Positions 43,729 to 52,969 of a stretch of DNA of 64,000 nt are shown in pieces. The stretch is from contig JAIKXJ010000063.1 of the NCBI GenBank assembly GCA_024684175.1, forward strand, positions 124,001-188,000, read 5' to 3'. This DNA is from Erysipelotrichaceae bacterium. Its GTDB lineage: Bacteria; Bacillota_I; Bacilli_A; Erysipelotrichales; Erysipelotrichaceae. The notes under the pieces were generated by a model that saw only the letters and a list, made by a program, of their open reading frames with translations, ran no database searches and was not told where the DNA came from. Position 1 is the first letter of the stretch; each line of letters opens with the position of its first letter. Position numbers and translations under genes: made by a program.

Positions 43729-46171
43729 AGAATTCTTCATCTTCGTCGTCTTTAAGATAGACTTCTCTCGGTTTGGAACCGTTTGCCGGACCGATCACGC
43801 CGCGATCTTCGAGCGTATCGATGAGCCGGGCAGCCCGGTTGTAGCCGATGCCGAACCTTCTTTGCAGCAGGGAAGTCGAAGCTTTCTGCTGCGCTCTGAC
43901 GAATTCGACGACATCATCATACAAAGAATCCTGCGTATCGGCATTGACGCTTGAGGCACCCATGACGGTCGTTCCGGACATGTTGGTCAGGAATTCGTAG
44001 TAGGAATCTTCATATTCCGGTTTGGCCTGCTGTTTGACATAGGAGGTGATCTTTCCGATCTCCCTGTCGGTCACATAGACGCCCTGCAGACGGATCGGTG
44101 CCGTTTCGCCCTGCGGATAATACAACATGTCACCGTTGCCCAAAAGCCTTTCCGCACCCGTCTGATCCAGGATCGTCCGCGAATCGATCGAAGATGCGAC
44201 CGCAAAGGAGATCCTTGACGGGATATTGGATTTGATCAGACCGGTGATGACATCGGTCGAAGGACGCTGTGTCGCGACGATCAGGTGGATACCGGAAGCT
44301 CTGGCCAGCTGTGTGATACGCTGTATGGAAAGCTCGACATCCTTTCCGGCGATCGCCATAAGATCGGCGAGCTCATCGATGATGACGACCATGAACGGCA
44401 GCTTGTTCATCGGTTCTTCCCCTTCTTTGAGGTTCGCGTTGTATTCATCGACGAAGTTATTGAAAGCTTCGATGTTGCGCACACCCGCAGTCGCAAACGC
44501 ATCGTAGCGGTCCTCCATGATGACGACCACCTTCTTCAGCATGTTGGCAGCCATCTGCGAGTCATCGATGATCGGCCACAGCAGATGCGGAACATCTTTA
44601 TACGGTGTGAATTCGACTTTCTTCGGGTCCACCAGGACCAGCTTGACGTTCTGCGGATCGGTCCTCAGCAGGAAAGAAGTGATGATCGAATTGATGCATA
44701 CCGACTTACCCGATCCGGTCGCACCGGCGATCAGCAGATGCGGCATCTTTGCCAGGTCACAGAAGACCGGCTTGCCCATCAGATCCTTGCCCAGGCAGAA
44801 CAGAAGTTCGACGTTACGTTTGTCGGACGGTATATTTTTGATCAGATCCAGCATACGTACGGGGATCGGTTCGACATTCGGGATCTCGATGCCGACAGCG
44901 CTTCGGCCGGGGATCGGAGCTTCGATACGGATGTCTTTTGCCGCAAGTTCCATCTTGATGTTGTCGGAGATGTTCATGATCTTGTTGATCTTGACCGAAG
45001 AATCCGGCTTGATCTCGAACTTGGTGACAGAAGGCCCGATATAGGTGTTCAGCAGCTGCGCATCGATATTGAAGTTCTTCAGGATCTCAATGACCCTCTC
45101 GCCTTTGACCGATGCGGAAGTCCGGTTGACACTGCTGGAAGCGCTCGAAGGCGCATCCAGGAATTCGTCATACGATTTCGGAAGATGATATGCCGAATTC
45201 GACTTCTTCCGTCTCAGAACTTTCGGCGCTTCGTTTTCCGGTACTTCGCTGACCGGCGCTTTTTCTTTTTCTTTCTTTTTTTCCGTCAGGATGTCGGTCT
45301 TGACCTCTTTGATCGGTTCTTTCTTTTTGGAAGTATCGCCGTAGATCTCTCTTTCGTTCAAATTGATGAACGTCGGAGAATTGGATAAGACATTATCGTG
45401 TTTTTTTACGACCGGCTTAGGCTGTGTTTCCGGCTCGTCGATCTTGACTTCGGCAAGTCTGGCCATAGCGGCTGCTTTCCTTTGTTTCTCGGCCTCTTCT
45501 TCCTGTGCAAGCCTGGCGATCTCTTCCGCCTGACGTGCCCTTCTCTCTTCTTCCGCTTTCGCTGCGGCGATCCTTCTTTCCTCGCGGATCCGCTTCAGAT
45601 CCTCATGTCTCTCATTGGAGAAATCTTTGACATCGGTGAAGATGGACTTATAGACTTCTGCCGGAACGATCAGGATGGCAGCAACGATGAACGTAAGGAT
45701 CAGCAGGATCAGGGTGCCTGTCCTTGTCAGCAGAGACGTGAACAGCGCAGAGAACAGATTTCCCAGCAATCCGCCGGTCTCTTTCAAAGCCTGATCCGAC
45801 AGGATGAGCGAGAACGTCTGTTTCAGATACGGTCCGAGTTCCTTCAAAGAACTGAATTCATCGCACAGATAGGCGTTCAGCAAGACCGCAAAGAAATTCG
45901 CGGCATACAATCCGCTGACGGTCTTCGCCGACCTGGGGTGTTTCTTTTTGAAAAACAGCACATAGATGCCATAACAGAACAGGCTCAGGATCGGAACGAT
46001 GTAGAAGGAACCGAAAAAGAAAGAAAGGAGGTTATTGAAAAACGTTCCCAGAGGTCCCATGTTGGCGACGGTAAAAAAGATCAGCACCGCCATGAACAAC
46101 GAAAAGACCAGCCAGAATATCCTGGCTGTTTCTTCCCTTTTCGCAATTTCTTTTTTTGTTTTTCTTGCCAC
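43727..46171 (-). CDS. ftsK: DNA translocase FtsK/SpoIIIE
   Basis: The 814-residue product has four N-terminal membrane helices (within about 15-165), a charged Glu/Lys/Arg-rich linker (about 190-330), and the motor. The motor has Walker A GATGSGKSV (near 480), the Walker B VVIIDELADLM, and ATQRPSTDVITGLIKSNIP. The C-terminal gamma winged helix is LLQRRFGIGYNRAARLID, which reads polarity sequences. It pumps DNA through the closing septum. Its ATG overlaps the rnj stop by one base. Confidence 0.97.
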   Translation of the reverse strand: MARKTKKEIAKREETARIFWLVFSLFMAVLIFFTVANMGPLGTFFNNLLSFFFGSFYIVPILSLFCYGIYVLFFKKKHPRSAKTVSGLYAANFFAVLLNAYLCDEFSSLKELGPYLKQTFSLILSDQALKETGGLLGNLFSALFTSLLTRTGTLILLILTFIVAAILIVPAEVYKSIFTDVKDFSNERHEDLKRIREERRIAAAKAEEERRARQAEEIARLAQEEEAEKQRKAAAMARLAEVKIDEPETQPKPVVKKHDNVLSNSPTFINLNEREIYGDTSKKKEPIKEVKTDILTEKKKEKEKAPVSEVPENEAPKVLRRKKSNSAYHLPKSYDEFLDAPSSASSSVNRTSASVKGERVIEILKNFNIDAQLLNTYIGPSVTKFEIKPDSSVKINKIMNISDNIKMELAAKDIRIEAPIPGRSAVGIEIPNVEPIPVRMLDLIKNIPSDKRNVELLFCLGKDLMGKPVFCDLAKMPHLLIAGATGSGKSVCINSIITSFLLRTDPQNVKLVLVDPKKVEFTPYKDVPHLLWPIIDDSQMAANMLKKVVVIMEDRYDAFATAGVRNIEAFNNFVDEYNANLKEGEEPMNKLPFMVVIIDELADLMAIAGKDVELSIQRITQLARASGIHLIVATQRPSTDVITGLIKSNIPSRISFAVASSIDSRTILDQTGAERLLGNGDMLYYPQGETAPIRLQGVYVTDREIGKITSYVKQQAKPEYEDSYYEFLTNMSGTTVMGASSVNADTQDSLYDDVVEFVRAQQKASTSLLQRRFGIGYNRAARLIDTLEDRGVIGPANGSKPREVYLKDDEDEEF

Positions 46172-47841
46172 TATTCTTCACCCAGATTGATTTCAACGAT
46201 CGCAGGCAGGATCATCGGCGCTTTGCCTGTGGTCTTCAAGACATAACGGGAGATGAGCTCCCTGGCTTCCATCCTGACCTGCATGTTCTCGTAGCTGCCG
46301 TTTTCCACATTTTTCTCGATCGTCGAGATCAGGATATTTCCGATCTCGGCCAGGATATGATCGGCATCTTTGAGATAGATGACGCCTCTTGATTGGATAT
46401 CCGGACCGCCGATGATCTTTTTGGTCTTGAAATCCAGCACGACGCCGCAGATGATCGCGCCGTCCGTCGAAAGCTTTTCCCGGTCACGTAAAACCATACC
46501 GGAAACGTTGCGCATATCCGAAGAGTCGATGGCCTTGTCTTCCAGCTCGATCTGATCGGAAGTCGACGCCAGACGGCTGCCTTCGAATGTCGCAAACTGT
46601 CCATTGTCCAGGATGATGATCTTATCCGGAGTATAGCCCATATCGACAGCGATATCGGCATTGGAGACCAGATTGGAATAATCACCCTTGATCGGCAAAT
46701 AGTATTTCGGATTGATGAGATAAAGCATCATCTTCAGGTCTTCGATCGACGCATGCATCGACAGGATCTCCCTGGCATTGAGCTTGACGATCGAAACACC
46801 GGCCTTGAACAGATCGTTCTCCATCGCCGTCGCATCTTTTTCGGTGCCCGGGACGACCGGAGAAGCGATGATGACGATATCCGACGTACGGAGTTCGATG
46901 AGCCGGTCTTCGCCGATGGCGATATTGTTCATCAGCTTGAAGACCTGGTTGCCGGAGCCGGAGATGACGCCGACGACATCCTTCATATCGTTGTTGAACT
47001 CCTCTTTAGTGATGATGACGTTGCGCGGGATCTTGTAGTAGCCCAGGTCATCGACCATCTTGAGCAGCTTGACATGTTCTTCCGAATAGAAGAAGACTTT
47101 TTTCTTGTATTTGGCAGCCAGTTCCAGAACTTCCATGATGCGGAACAGGTTCTGCCGGTATAAGGTGATCAGCAGACGGCGGTCAGGTTCTTCGAAATAA
47201 TGTTCGATATGATCGGTGATCCTGTGCTTCGGCGCCGTATAACCGGTCCTCTTGGAACCGGTCGATTCCGACATCAGGACCAGGACGTTCTTCTGTCCGA
47301 GATTGGACAGCGCATTGATGTCCATCGAGAACGCCTTATTCAGGAAGTCATAATCGAAAATGAATTCCGATGTATAGACGATCATGCCGGAATCCGTTTC
47401 AAAAGCGAAACCGACGCCGTCGGCGATCGACTGCATGACCGGGAAAGTATGGACCACGTGCCCCGCGACCTTGAACGTATCGCTGCGCTTGATGATGTGG
47501 ATATGCTTGTTTTTCAGCTTGTGGACCTTGAAATCATCCTCCAGGATCTTTGCGGTCAGAGCCGTCGCATAGACCTCGGCATCCATCTGCGAAAGCAGAT
47601 GACCGAGTGCCGACATGACATCATCGTGTCCGTGAGAGATGAAGATCCCTTTGACCCTGTCCTTATGTTCGAGAAGATATGTAAAATCGGGGATGATGTA
47701 CTCGATGCCGAGCTGTTCGCTCTCGCTGGGATACTTCAATCCGGCATCCAGTACGAAAATATCTCCGTCTATTTCAACGAGGTACATGTTCTTACCGTCT
47801 TCGTCAAGACCGCCAAGTGCCATTAAACGTATTTTCTGCAC
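46171..47841 (-). CDS. rnj: ribonuclease J family protein with a degenerate metal site (RNase J2-like)
   Basis: The 556-residue product has metallo-beta-lactamase, beta-CASP and C-terminal domains of RNase J. Several metal ligands are changed: the HxHxDH motif reads SHGHDDV (His70, His72, Asp74, Val75), NHSIPD reads MQSIAD (Gln137), HTGDF reads YTSEF (Glu159), and PVHGE reads PIKGD. It therefore looks like a weak or inactive J2-type subunit that would pair with an active J1 encoded elsewhere. I chose the GTG at 47839-47841, with GGAGG about 10 nt upstream. It is coupled to ftsK. Confidence 0.88.
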   Translation of the reverse strand: MQKIRLMALGGLDEDGKNMYLVEIDGDIFVLDAGLKYPSESEQLGIEYIIPDFTYLLEHKDRVKGIFISHGHDDVMSALGHLLSQMDAEVYATALTAKILEDDFKVHKLKNKHIHIIKRSDTFKVAGHVVHTFPVMQSIADGVGFAFETDSGMIVYTSEFIFDYDFLNKAFSMDINALSNLGQKNVLVLMSESTGSKRTGYTAPKHRITDHIEHYFEEPDRRLLITLYRQNLFRIMEVLELAAKYKKKVFFYSEEHVKLLKMVDDLGYYKIPRNVIITKEEFNNDMKDVVGVISGSGNQVFKLMNNIAIGEDRLIELRTSDIVIIASPVVPGTEKDATAMENDLFKAGVSIVKLNAREILSMHASIEDLKMMLYLINPKYYLPIKGDYSNLVSNADIAVDMGYTPDKIIILDNGQFATFEGSRLASTSDQIELEDKAIDSSDMRNVSGMVLRDREKLSTDGAIICGVVLDFKTKKIIGGPDIQSRGVIYLKDADHILAEIGNILISTIEKNVENGSYENMQVRMEARELISRYVLKTTGKAPMILPAIVEINLGEE

Positions 47842-47903
47842 TGATTATATTCCTCCAAAATTCATCTAAAATTATAGCATACTTTCCCATCCTTGCAGAG
47901 TTC

Positions 47904-49406
47904 CTAGTCCAAAGCTATGAGCTTGCCGTCCTGCAGCTGACAGAGCCTGTCAGCGACCTCTTCGATGAACTTGCGGTCATGGGAAACGGCAATGATGCAG
48001 CCACCGAAATCAATTAAAATCTTGCGGATCGCCGGACCCGACAGCGGCGAAAGATTGCGGGTCGGTTCATCCAGCAGCAGCACATCGTTCTTGTCCAAGA
48101 TCAGTTTGGCGAAGAACAGCTTGCATTTCTGTCCTTCGGAAAGACCGGACAAAGAATGTTCCATCTCTTCGGCCGTAAACTTGAGCGTTCCCAGAAACGT
48201 TTGTGCCTTGCTTCTGCCTTCCAGGCTTCTGCCGTCCCAAAGAAATCTGATACAGGAAGCATCCGGATCCATCTTTTCCGCGTAATCCTGCGGCATATAG
48301 CCCAAGGAGATATCTTTTCTGTCTTTCAAGGCATCGTAGATCACCTTGATCAGTGTCGACTTTCCCGTGCCGTTATCGCCGATGATGCAGACTTTCTCTT
48401 TGCCGAAGACCTTCAGCGAGATCTGCTCCGCCAGTATCTTCTCCCCAGCCTTCAGCTCCGGGATCTGCAGGTCCAGGATGACTTTATTGGGATTGAGCTG
48501 CACCTCATCGAAGAAGACATCGATCGCTTCTTCCGGCTCATAGAGCTTGGTGAGTTTCTCTTTCTTTGCCTCAAGATTTCTTCCCTGCGCTTTTACGGCG
48601 TGCATCTTTTTCTTCAAGAGCTGACCGCCGTGCGGATCGCCGCGGGAGATCGTGTTCTGACGATGTTCCACCTTCTGGTAGATCTTCCGCCATTTTTCCA
48701 GCTGCTTCTGAAACTGCGCCTTTTCCTTGACGGCGATCTTATTGTTGCGGGAAATGAACATCTCCCGGCTTTCCAGATACGCTTCGTAAGGCAAAGCGGC
48801 AAACGTGATGTGCGCTTCGCTTTTGCGCTTGAGCTGTTCCAGATGCAGGATCCCGTTGGCGCAGTGATCCAAAAGTGTCTCATCGTGAGAAACGAAGATC
48901 AATGGTAAACGGGTGTTCATTATGAAATCCTCAAGCCAAAGCAGGGTCTTGAGGTCTAAGTCGTTGCTCGGCTCATCCAGCAGAAGGATGTCCGGATCTT
49001 CATAGAGGATCTTCAATAAGGCGATCCTCACCTTTTCACCGCCGGAAAGGCTCCGCAAAGGCCGCGGTACCAGCAGTTTCTCATCGATATCGATCTTCCC
49101 CAGCAGAGAATACAGACGGTTGTAATCCATTTGTTCATCGATATAGGACAAAACGTCTTTATCAAGATCCTGCGGATCGATCTTCTGAGGCAGATAGCCG
49201 ACTTTCCCGTCCTTTTCCACCCTGCCTTTCACGCTGACGTAAGCGGAAACATCGATCCCCGCCAGGATCTTCAGGATCGTAGACTTGCCATTGCCCTCCT
49301 CACCGATCAGAGCGATCTTATCGCCCTCATTCAATACAAAAGAAAAATGTTCGAGCAGTTTCCTTCCCTTATGTGTAATGATCGTTAAATCATCTGTTTT
49401 AAGCAT
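47904..49406 (-). CDS. ABC-F family ATPase
   Basis: The 500-residue protein has two ABC domains in one chain and no membrane part, the ABC-F layout. First domain: Walker A GEEGNGKST, signature LSGGEKVRIAL, Walker B LLLDEPSNDLDL. A basic linker follows (about 215-300, KAQFQKQLEKWRKIYQKVEH). Second domain: GDNGTGKST, LSGLSEGQKCKL and LLLDEPTRNLSP. ABC-F proteins act on the ribosomal E site in translation or give resistance to ribosome-targeting drugs; which applies is not visible. AAAGGAG lies about 11 nt before the ATG. No known resistance genes adjoin it. Confidence 0.88.
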   Translation of the reverse strand: MLKTDDLTIITHKGRKLLEHFSFVLNEGDKIALIGEEGNGKSTILKILAGIDVSAYVSVKGRVEKDGKVGYLPQKIDPQDLDKDVLSYIDEQMDYNRLYSLLGKIDIDEKLLVPRPLRSLSGGEKVRIALLKILYEDPDILLLDEPSNDLDLKTLLWLEDFIMNTRLPLIFVSHDETLLDHCANGILHLEQLKRKSEAHITFAALPYEAYLESREMFISRNNKIAVKEKAQFQKQLEKWRKIYQKVEHRQNTISRGDPHGGQLLKKKMHAVKAQGRNLEAKKEKLTKLYEPEEAIDVFFDEVQLNPNKVILDLQIPELKAGEKILAEQISLKVFGKEKVCIIGDNGTGKSTLIKVIYDALKDRKDISLGYMPQDYAEKMDPDASCIRFLWDGRSLEGRSKAQTFLGTLKFTAEEMEHSLSGLSEGQKCKLFFAKLILDKNDVLLLDEPTRNLSPLSGPAIRKILIDFGGCIIAVSHDRKFIEEVADRLCQLQDGKLIALD

Positions 49407-49502
49407 ATCAAAATGATCTCCTTTCTCGCTTTCAAGGGAAACGAAAACCTATGGAAGCGGATCATAAGTTTTCAAGAGATCATTTCTTCATGCTTTCACC
49501 TT

Positions 49503-50933
49503 CTATTCTTTGATCAGCTCGCCGTTCAAAGAGAACGACATGACCTGCGTGATCTTCACTTTGACCAGATCTCCTGTCTTCACGTTCTCTCCGGTAAAAT
49601 TGACGAGTTTATTTTCCGGCGTATAGCCGCTGTAAACGTTGGAATTACGCTTGCTGAGACCGTCGACGAGGACTTCGACGACCCGGTCCTTGAAACGCTG
49701 GTTGTTCTTGTTGGCATAGTGAGCCACCAGCTCATTGAGCTGCTTAAGACGCCGTTCCTTGACTTCCGTTTCGATCTTATCTTCCATGGCAGCAGCCGGC
49801 GTCCCTTCCCTTTTGGAATAAATGAAAGTGAAGGCATTGTCATACTCACAGTGCCGGACAGCGGAAAGCGTATCTTCAAACGCCTCTTCCGACTCGTTCG
49901 GGAAACCGACGATGATATCGGTCGTGAACGCAAAACCCGGAAGTTCTGCCTTGAGTTTATCGAACAGTGCCAGGTATTCATCCCTGGTATAACGGCGGTT
50001 CATCTTCCTCAGGATCTCATCGTTGCCCGACTGGATCGGCAGATGGATATACGGCATGATGTTCTTGTTGTTTTTGATGGAAGCGATCATCGTATCATCG
50101 AAATCCCAGGGATGGGAAGTCATGAAACGGATCCTCGGGATACCGGTCTTAGCGACGTCGTTCAAAAGATCGCCGAACGTATAATCGATCTTCAGATCCT
50201 TGCCGTAGGCATTCACATTCTGTCCGAGCAGACAGACTTCCTTGTAGCCCTGTGAGACCAGCTCTTCCACTTCGGCGATGATGTCTTTCTTATCGCGGGA
50301 GCGCTCCTTTCCTCTGGTATAAGGAACGATGCAATAGGAACAAAATTTATTGCAGCCGTACATGATGTTGACCCAGGCTTTATGCGACATGAAACGGGTC
50401 ACCGGCACGGACTCGATGATCTCGCCCATCTTGGAATAGACCTCGACCTTGCGCTTTTTATCGCTGATCACATCATAGATCAGTTTCGGCAGAGAAGTGA
50501 TGTTGTGGGTGCCGAAGATGATATCGACCTGACGGTACTTCTCCATGATCAGGGACACCGTCTTTTCTTCCTGTGCCATGCATCCGCCGACCGCGATGAT
50601 CAGATCGGGTTTTTCCCGTTTGAGCCTCTTCAAAGCGCCGATCTCACCCAGGACTTTTTCTTCCGCGTTCTGTCTCACCGCACAGGTATTGATGATGATG
50701 ACATCCGCATCTTTCGCCTGATCGCACATCTCATAGCCCATGGCATCGAGAAGACCGGCCATCGTTTCGGAATCCCGCTGATTGGCCTGGCAGCCATGTG
50801 TGATGATGTGGTATTTTTTATGTTCACCGATGCCCTTATACCGTTCTTCTAAAGAAAAAGAAAACTTCTCGGAAGTTTCCTTGTTTCGCTTGCGGGCATC
50901 ATTCAAAGAAGGCAGCTGATAGTCTTTTTTCAT
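49503..50933 (-). CDS. miaB: tRNA-2-methylthio-N6-dimethylallyladenosine synthase
   Basis: The 476-residue radical SAM methylthiotransferase acts on position 37 of tRNA. It has the N-terminal UPF0004 domain with HGCQANQRDSE and two further cysteines, the radical SAM motif CNKFCSYCIVPYTRGKERSR, and a C-terminal TRAM domain (about 400-476). It has two [4Fe-4S] clusters and needs reducing electrons. A promoter with TTGGTT and TAAAAT (17-bp spacer) ends 7 nt before the ATG; GAAGG is too close to act as a normal Shine-Dalgarno. A ferredoxin gene lies just upstream. Confidence 0.97.
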   Translation of the reverse strand: MKKDYQLPSLNDARKRNKETSEKFSFSLEERYKGIGEHKKYHIITHGCQANQRDSETMAGLLDAMGYEMCDQAKDADVIIINTCAVRQNAEEKVLGEIGALKRLKREKPDLIIAVGGCMAQEEKTVSLIMEKYRQVDIIFGTHNITSLPKLIYDVISDKKRKVEVYSKMGEIIESVPVTRFMSHKAWVNIMYGCNKFCSYCIVPYTRGKERSRDKKDIIAEVEELVSQGYKEVCLLGQNVNAYGKDLKIDYTFGDLLNDVAKTGIPRIRFMTSHPWDFDDTMIASIKNNKNIMPYIHLPIQSGNDEILRKMNRRYTRDEYLALFDKLKAELPGFAFTTDIIVGFPNESEEAFEDTLSAVRHCEYDNAFTFIYSKREGTPAAAMEDKIETEVKERRLKQLNELVAHYANKNNQRFKDRVVEVLVDGLSKRNSNVYSGYTPENKLVNFTGENVKTGDLVKVKITQVMSFSLNGELIKE

Positions 50934-50940
50934 ACCTTCT

Positions 50941-50969
50941 ATTTTAATGAAAACCTAATAAAAAACCAA
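50941..50969 (-). promoter_or_regulatory. miaB promoter inside the ferredoxin terminator
   Basis: TTGGTT (50964-50969) and TAAAAT (50941-50946) are 17 bp apart on the minus strand. The -35 is the 3' arm of the ferredoxin terminator. Confidence 0.6.
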
Positions 50970-50984
50970 GTTTGGAACTTGGTT
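50964..50984 (-). terminator. Rho-independent terminator after the ferredoxin gene
   Basis: The minus-strand hairpin AACCAAGTT-CCA-AACTTGGTT is followed by TTTTATT and begins at the ferredoxin stop codon. Confidence 0.9.
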
Positions 50985-51157
50985 TATAATGACAGAGCAG
51001 CACACGGGCACGTAGCAACGCAAGCACCGCAATCAATGCAAGTTTCTTCGCTGCAAACAGACTTGCCTTCCTCGTCGAGCTGAAGTGACTCGGTCGGGCA
51101 TACGCCTGTACATGCACCACAGCCAATACATAAATCACGATCAACTTTTACCGGCAT
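50984..51157 (-). CDS. 2[4Fe-4S] ferredoxin
   Basis: The 57-residue clostridial-type ferredoxin has two cluster motifs, CIGCGACTGVCP (about 10-21) and CIDCGACVATCP (about 40-51), in the expected pseudo-twofold arrangement. AAAGGAGG lies upstream of the ATG at 51155-51157, and an extended -10 (TGATATAAT, hexamer at 51184-51189) lies 27 bp from the ATG. It is a single-gene unit between aspS and miaB. As a low-potential electron carrier it could accept electrons from NifJ and donate to radical SAM enzymes such as MiaB; both links are inferred. Confidence 0.95.
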   Translation of the reverse strand: MPVKVDRDLCIGCGACTGVCPTESLQLDEEGKSVCSEETCIDCGACVATCPCAALSL

Positions 51158-51223
51158 ATACAAACCCTCCTTTAAACATAATAATTATATCATGCAGTAT
51201 CTCAGGTTAGTAAAGGCTAACCG

Positions 51224-52969
51224 TTACGAATCTTTTCTGATCTCCAGGGACAGGAAATCGAGCTGATCCTGGTCGACGAAGTTCGGCGCATCCGACATCA
51301 GACAGTAAGCACTTGCCGTCTTCGGGAAGGCTACGACGTCCTTGATGTTGTCTGTTCCGCTCAAGATCATGACCAGCCTTTCCAGACCGATGCCGACACC
51401 ACAATGAGGCGGCGCACCGTACTGGAAAGCTTCGATGAAGAAACCGAATTTGTTTTTGATCTGTTCTTCGCTCAACCCCAGCGCATCAAATACTTTGGCC
51501 TGCATCTGCGAATCATGGATCCTGACCGAACCGGAAAGCAGTTCATAACCATTCAGCACCAGGTCATAGGCTCTCGAGTAGCAGTTTTCCTGATCGGACA
51601 TCAGCTTATCGACATCTTCATCCCGCGGAGCCGTGAACGGATGGTGGGCAGAGACCCATCTGCCCTCTTCTTCCGAATACTCATACATCGGAAACTCGGT
51701 GATCCATTCAAAACAGAACTTGCTGTGATCGATGAGTCCGAGCTCTTCGCCCAGTTTCTTTCTGACTGCGCCAAGTGCGACCTCGGCGATTGCCTTCTTA
51801 TCGGCGATCATCAGAACGACATCGCCGTTCTCCAGTTTCAGCAGATCCTTGAGTGCTGCCTTTTCTTCTTCAGGCAAAGCGTTGTTGAGCGAACCGGTAA
51901 AGGCATCCTTGTCGTATTTCAGATAAGCGAGCGCTTTGGCTTTGTAGACCTTGACGAACTCCGTGAGTTCATCAAATTTCTTACGGGACAGTTTGTCACA
52001 AGCGTTGTGGAAGACCAGAGCTTTGATGATCTTTCCTTCTTCGACGGCCGTCTTGAAAACGGCAAAAGAAGAATCCTTGAACAATTCGGTCACATTGACC
52101 ATCGGATTTCCGAAACGAAGATCCGGTTTGTCGGAACCGTATTTATCCATCGCGTCCACATACTTGATACGCGGGAATTCGAGATCTTCGATCCCTTTGA
52201 CTTCCTTGAAAATGGCCTTCATGACCTTTTCGACTTCCGCAAAGATATCCTCTTCATCCGCAAACGACATTTCCATATCGATCTGCGTGAATTCCGGCTG
52301 ACGGTCGGCACGCAAGTCCTCGTCACGGAAACATCTGGCGATCTGGAAATAACGATCCATACCGCCGATCATCAGCAGCTGCTTGTACTGCTGTGGAGAC
52401 TGCGGGAGCGCATAGAAACGCCCTTTGTAAAGCCTTGAAGGGACCAGATAGTCTCTGGCACCTTCCGGTGTGGACTTGGACAGGATCGGCGTTTCGACTT
52501 CCACAAAATCATCTTCATGCAAGACCTGACGAACGATCGTCGTGACTTTGTCTCTCAATAAAAGTTTTTCCTTGATCGGATTCCGGCGGATGTCCAGATA
52601 ACGGTACTTCAGTCTTAGATCTTCCAAGGCATCCGTTTCATCGGCGATGATCATCGGCGTCGTTTTGGCAGCCGATAAGACCTTGCAGGAATCGGCGATC
52701 ACTTCGATCTCGCCGGTCGCAAGCTTCGGATTCGCCGTTTCTTTCACCGCGACGTTTCCTTCCACTTCGATGACGTATTCATTACGGACATCTTTGACCA
52801 GATCGGAATGATTCTCATCAAAAGTGATCTGGGTGATGCCGTAACGGTCTCTCAGATCGATAAAAACGATGGAACCGAGGTTCCTTCTCTTGGCGACCCA
52901 GCCGGCAAGTTTTACATGTCTGCCTTCGTCGCTTTTTCTTAATTCTCCGCAAGTGTGGTCTCTATTCAT
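51224..52969 (-). CDS. aspS: aspartate--tRNA ligase
   Basis: This 581-residue class II synthetase is of the bacterial type. It has the N-terminal OB anticodon-binding domain (about 1-105), the catalytic core with FRDEDLRADRQPEFTQIDME (motif 2), the bacterial GAD insertion (about 300-420), and GVGIGLERLVMIL (motif 3). GGAGG lies within the end of hisS, overlapping by 8 bp. It is co-expressed with hisS under one T-box. Confidence 0.98.
   Translation of the reverse strand: MNRDHTCGELRKSDEGRHVKLAGWVAKRRNLGSIVFIDLRDRYGITQITFDENHSDLVKDVRNEYVIEVEGNVAVKETANPKLATGEIEVIADSCKVLSAAKTTPMIIADETDALEDLRLKYRYLDIRRNPIKEKLLLRDKVTTIVRQVLHEDDFVEVETPILSKSTPEGARDYLVPSRLYKGRFYALPQSPQQYKQLLMIGGMDRYFQIARCFRDEDLRADRQPEFTQIDMEMSFADEEDIFAEVEKVMKAIFKEVKGIEDLEFPRIKYVDAMDKYGSDKPDLRFGNPMVNVTELFKDSSFAVFKTAVEEGKIIKALVFHNACDKLSRKKFDELTEFVKVYKAKALAYLKYDKDAFTGSLNNALPEEEKAALKDLLKLENGDVVLMIADKKAIAEVALGAVRKKLGEELGLIDHSKFCFEWITEFPMYEYSEEEGRWVSAHHPFTAPRDEDVDKLMSDQENCYSRAYDLVLNGYELLSGSVRIHDSQMQAKVFDALGLSEEQIKNKFGFFIEAFQYGAPPHCGVGIGLERLVMILSGTDNIKDVVAFPKTASAYCLMSDAPNFVDQDQLDFLSLEIRKDS

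Noticed and set aside
44285..45388. A 367-codon plus-strand open frame inside ftsK
   Set aside because: It is the complement of a well-conserved FtsK motor; no independent start signal or domain.
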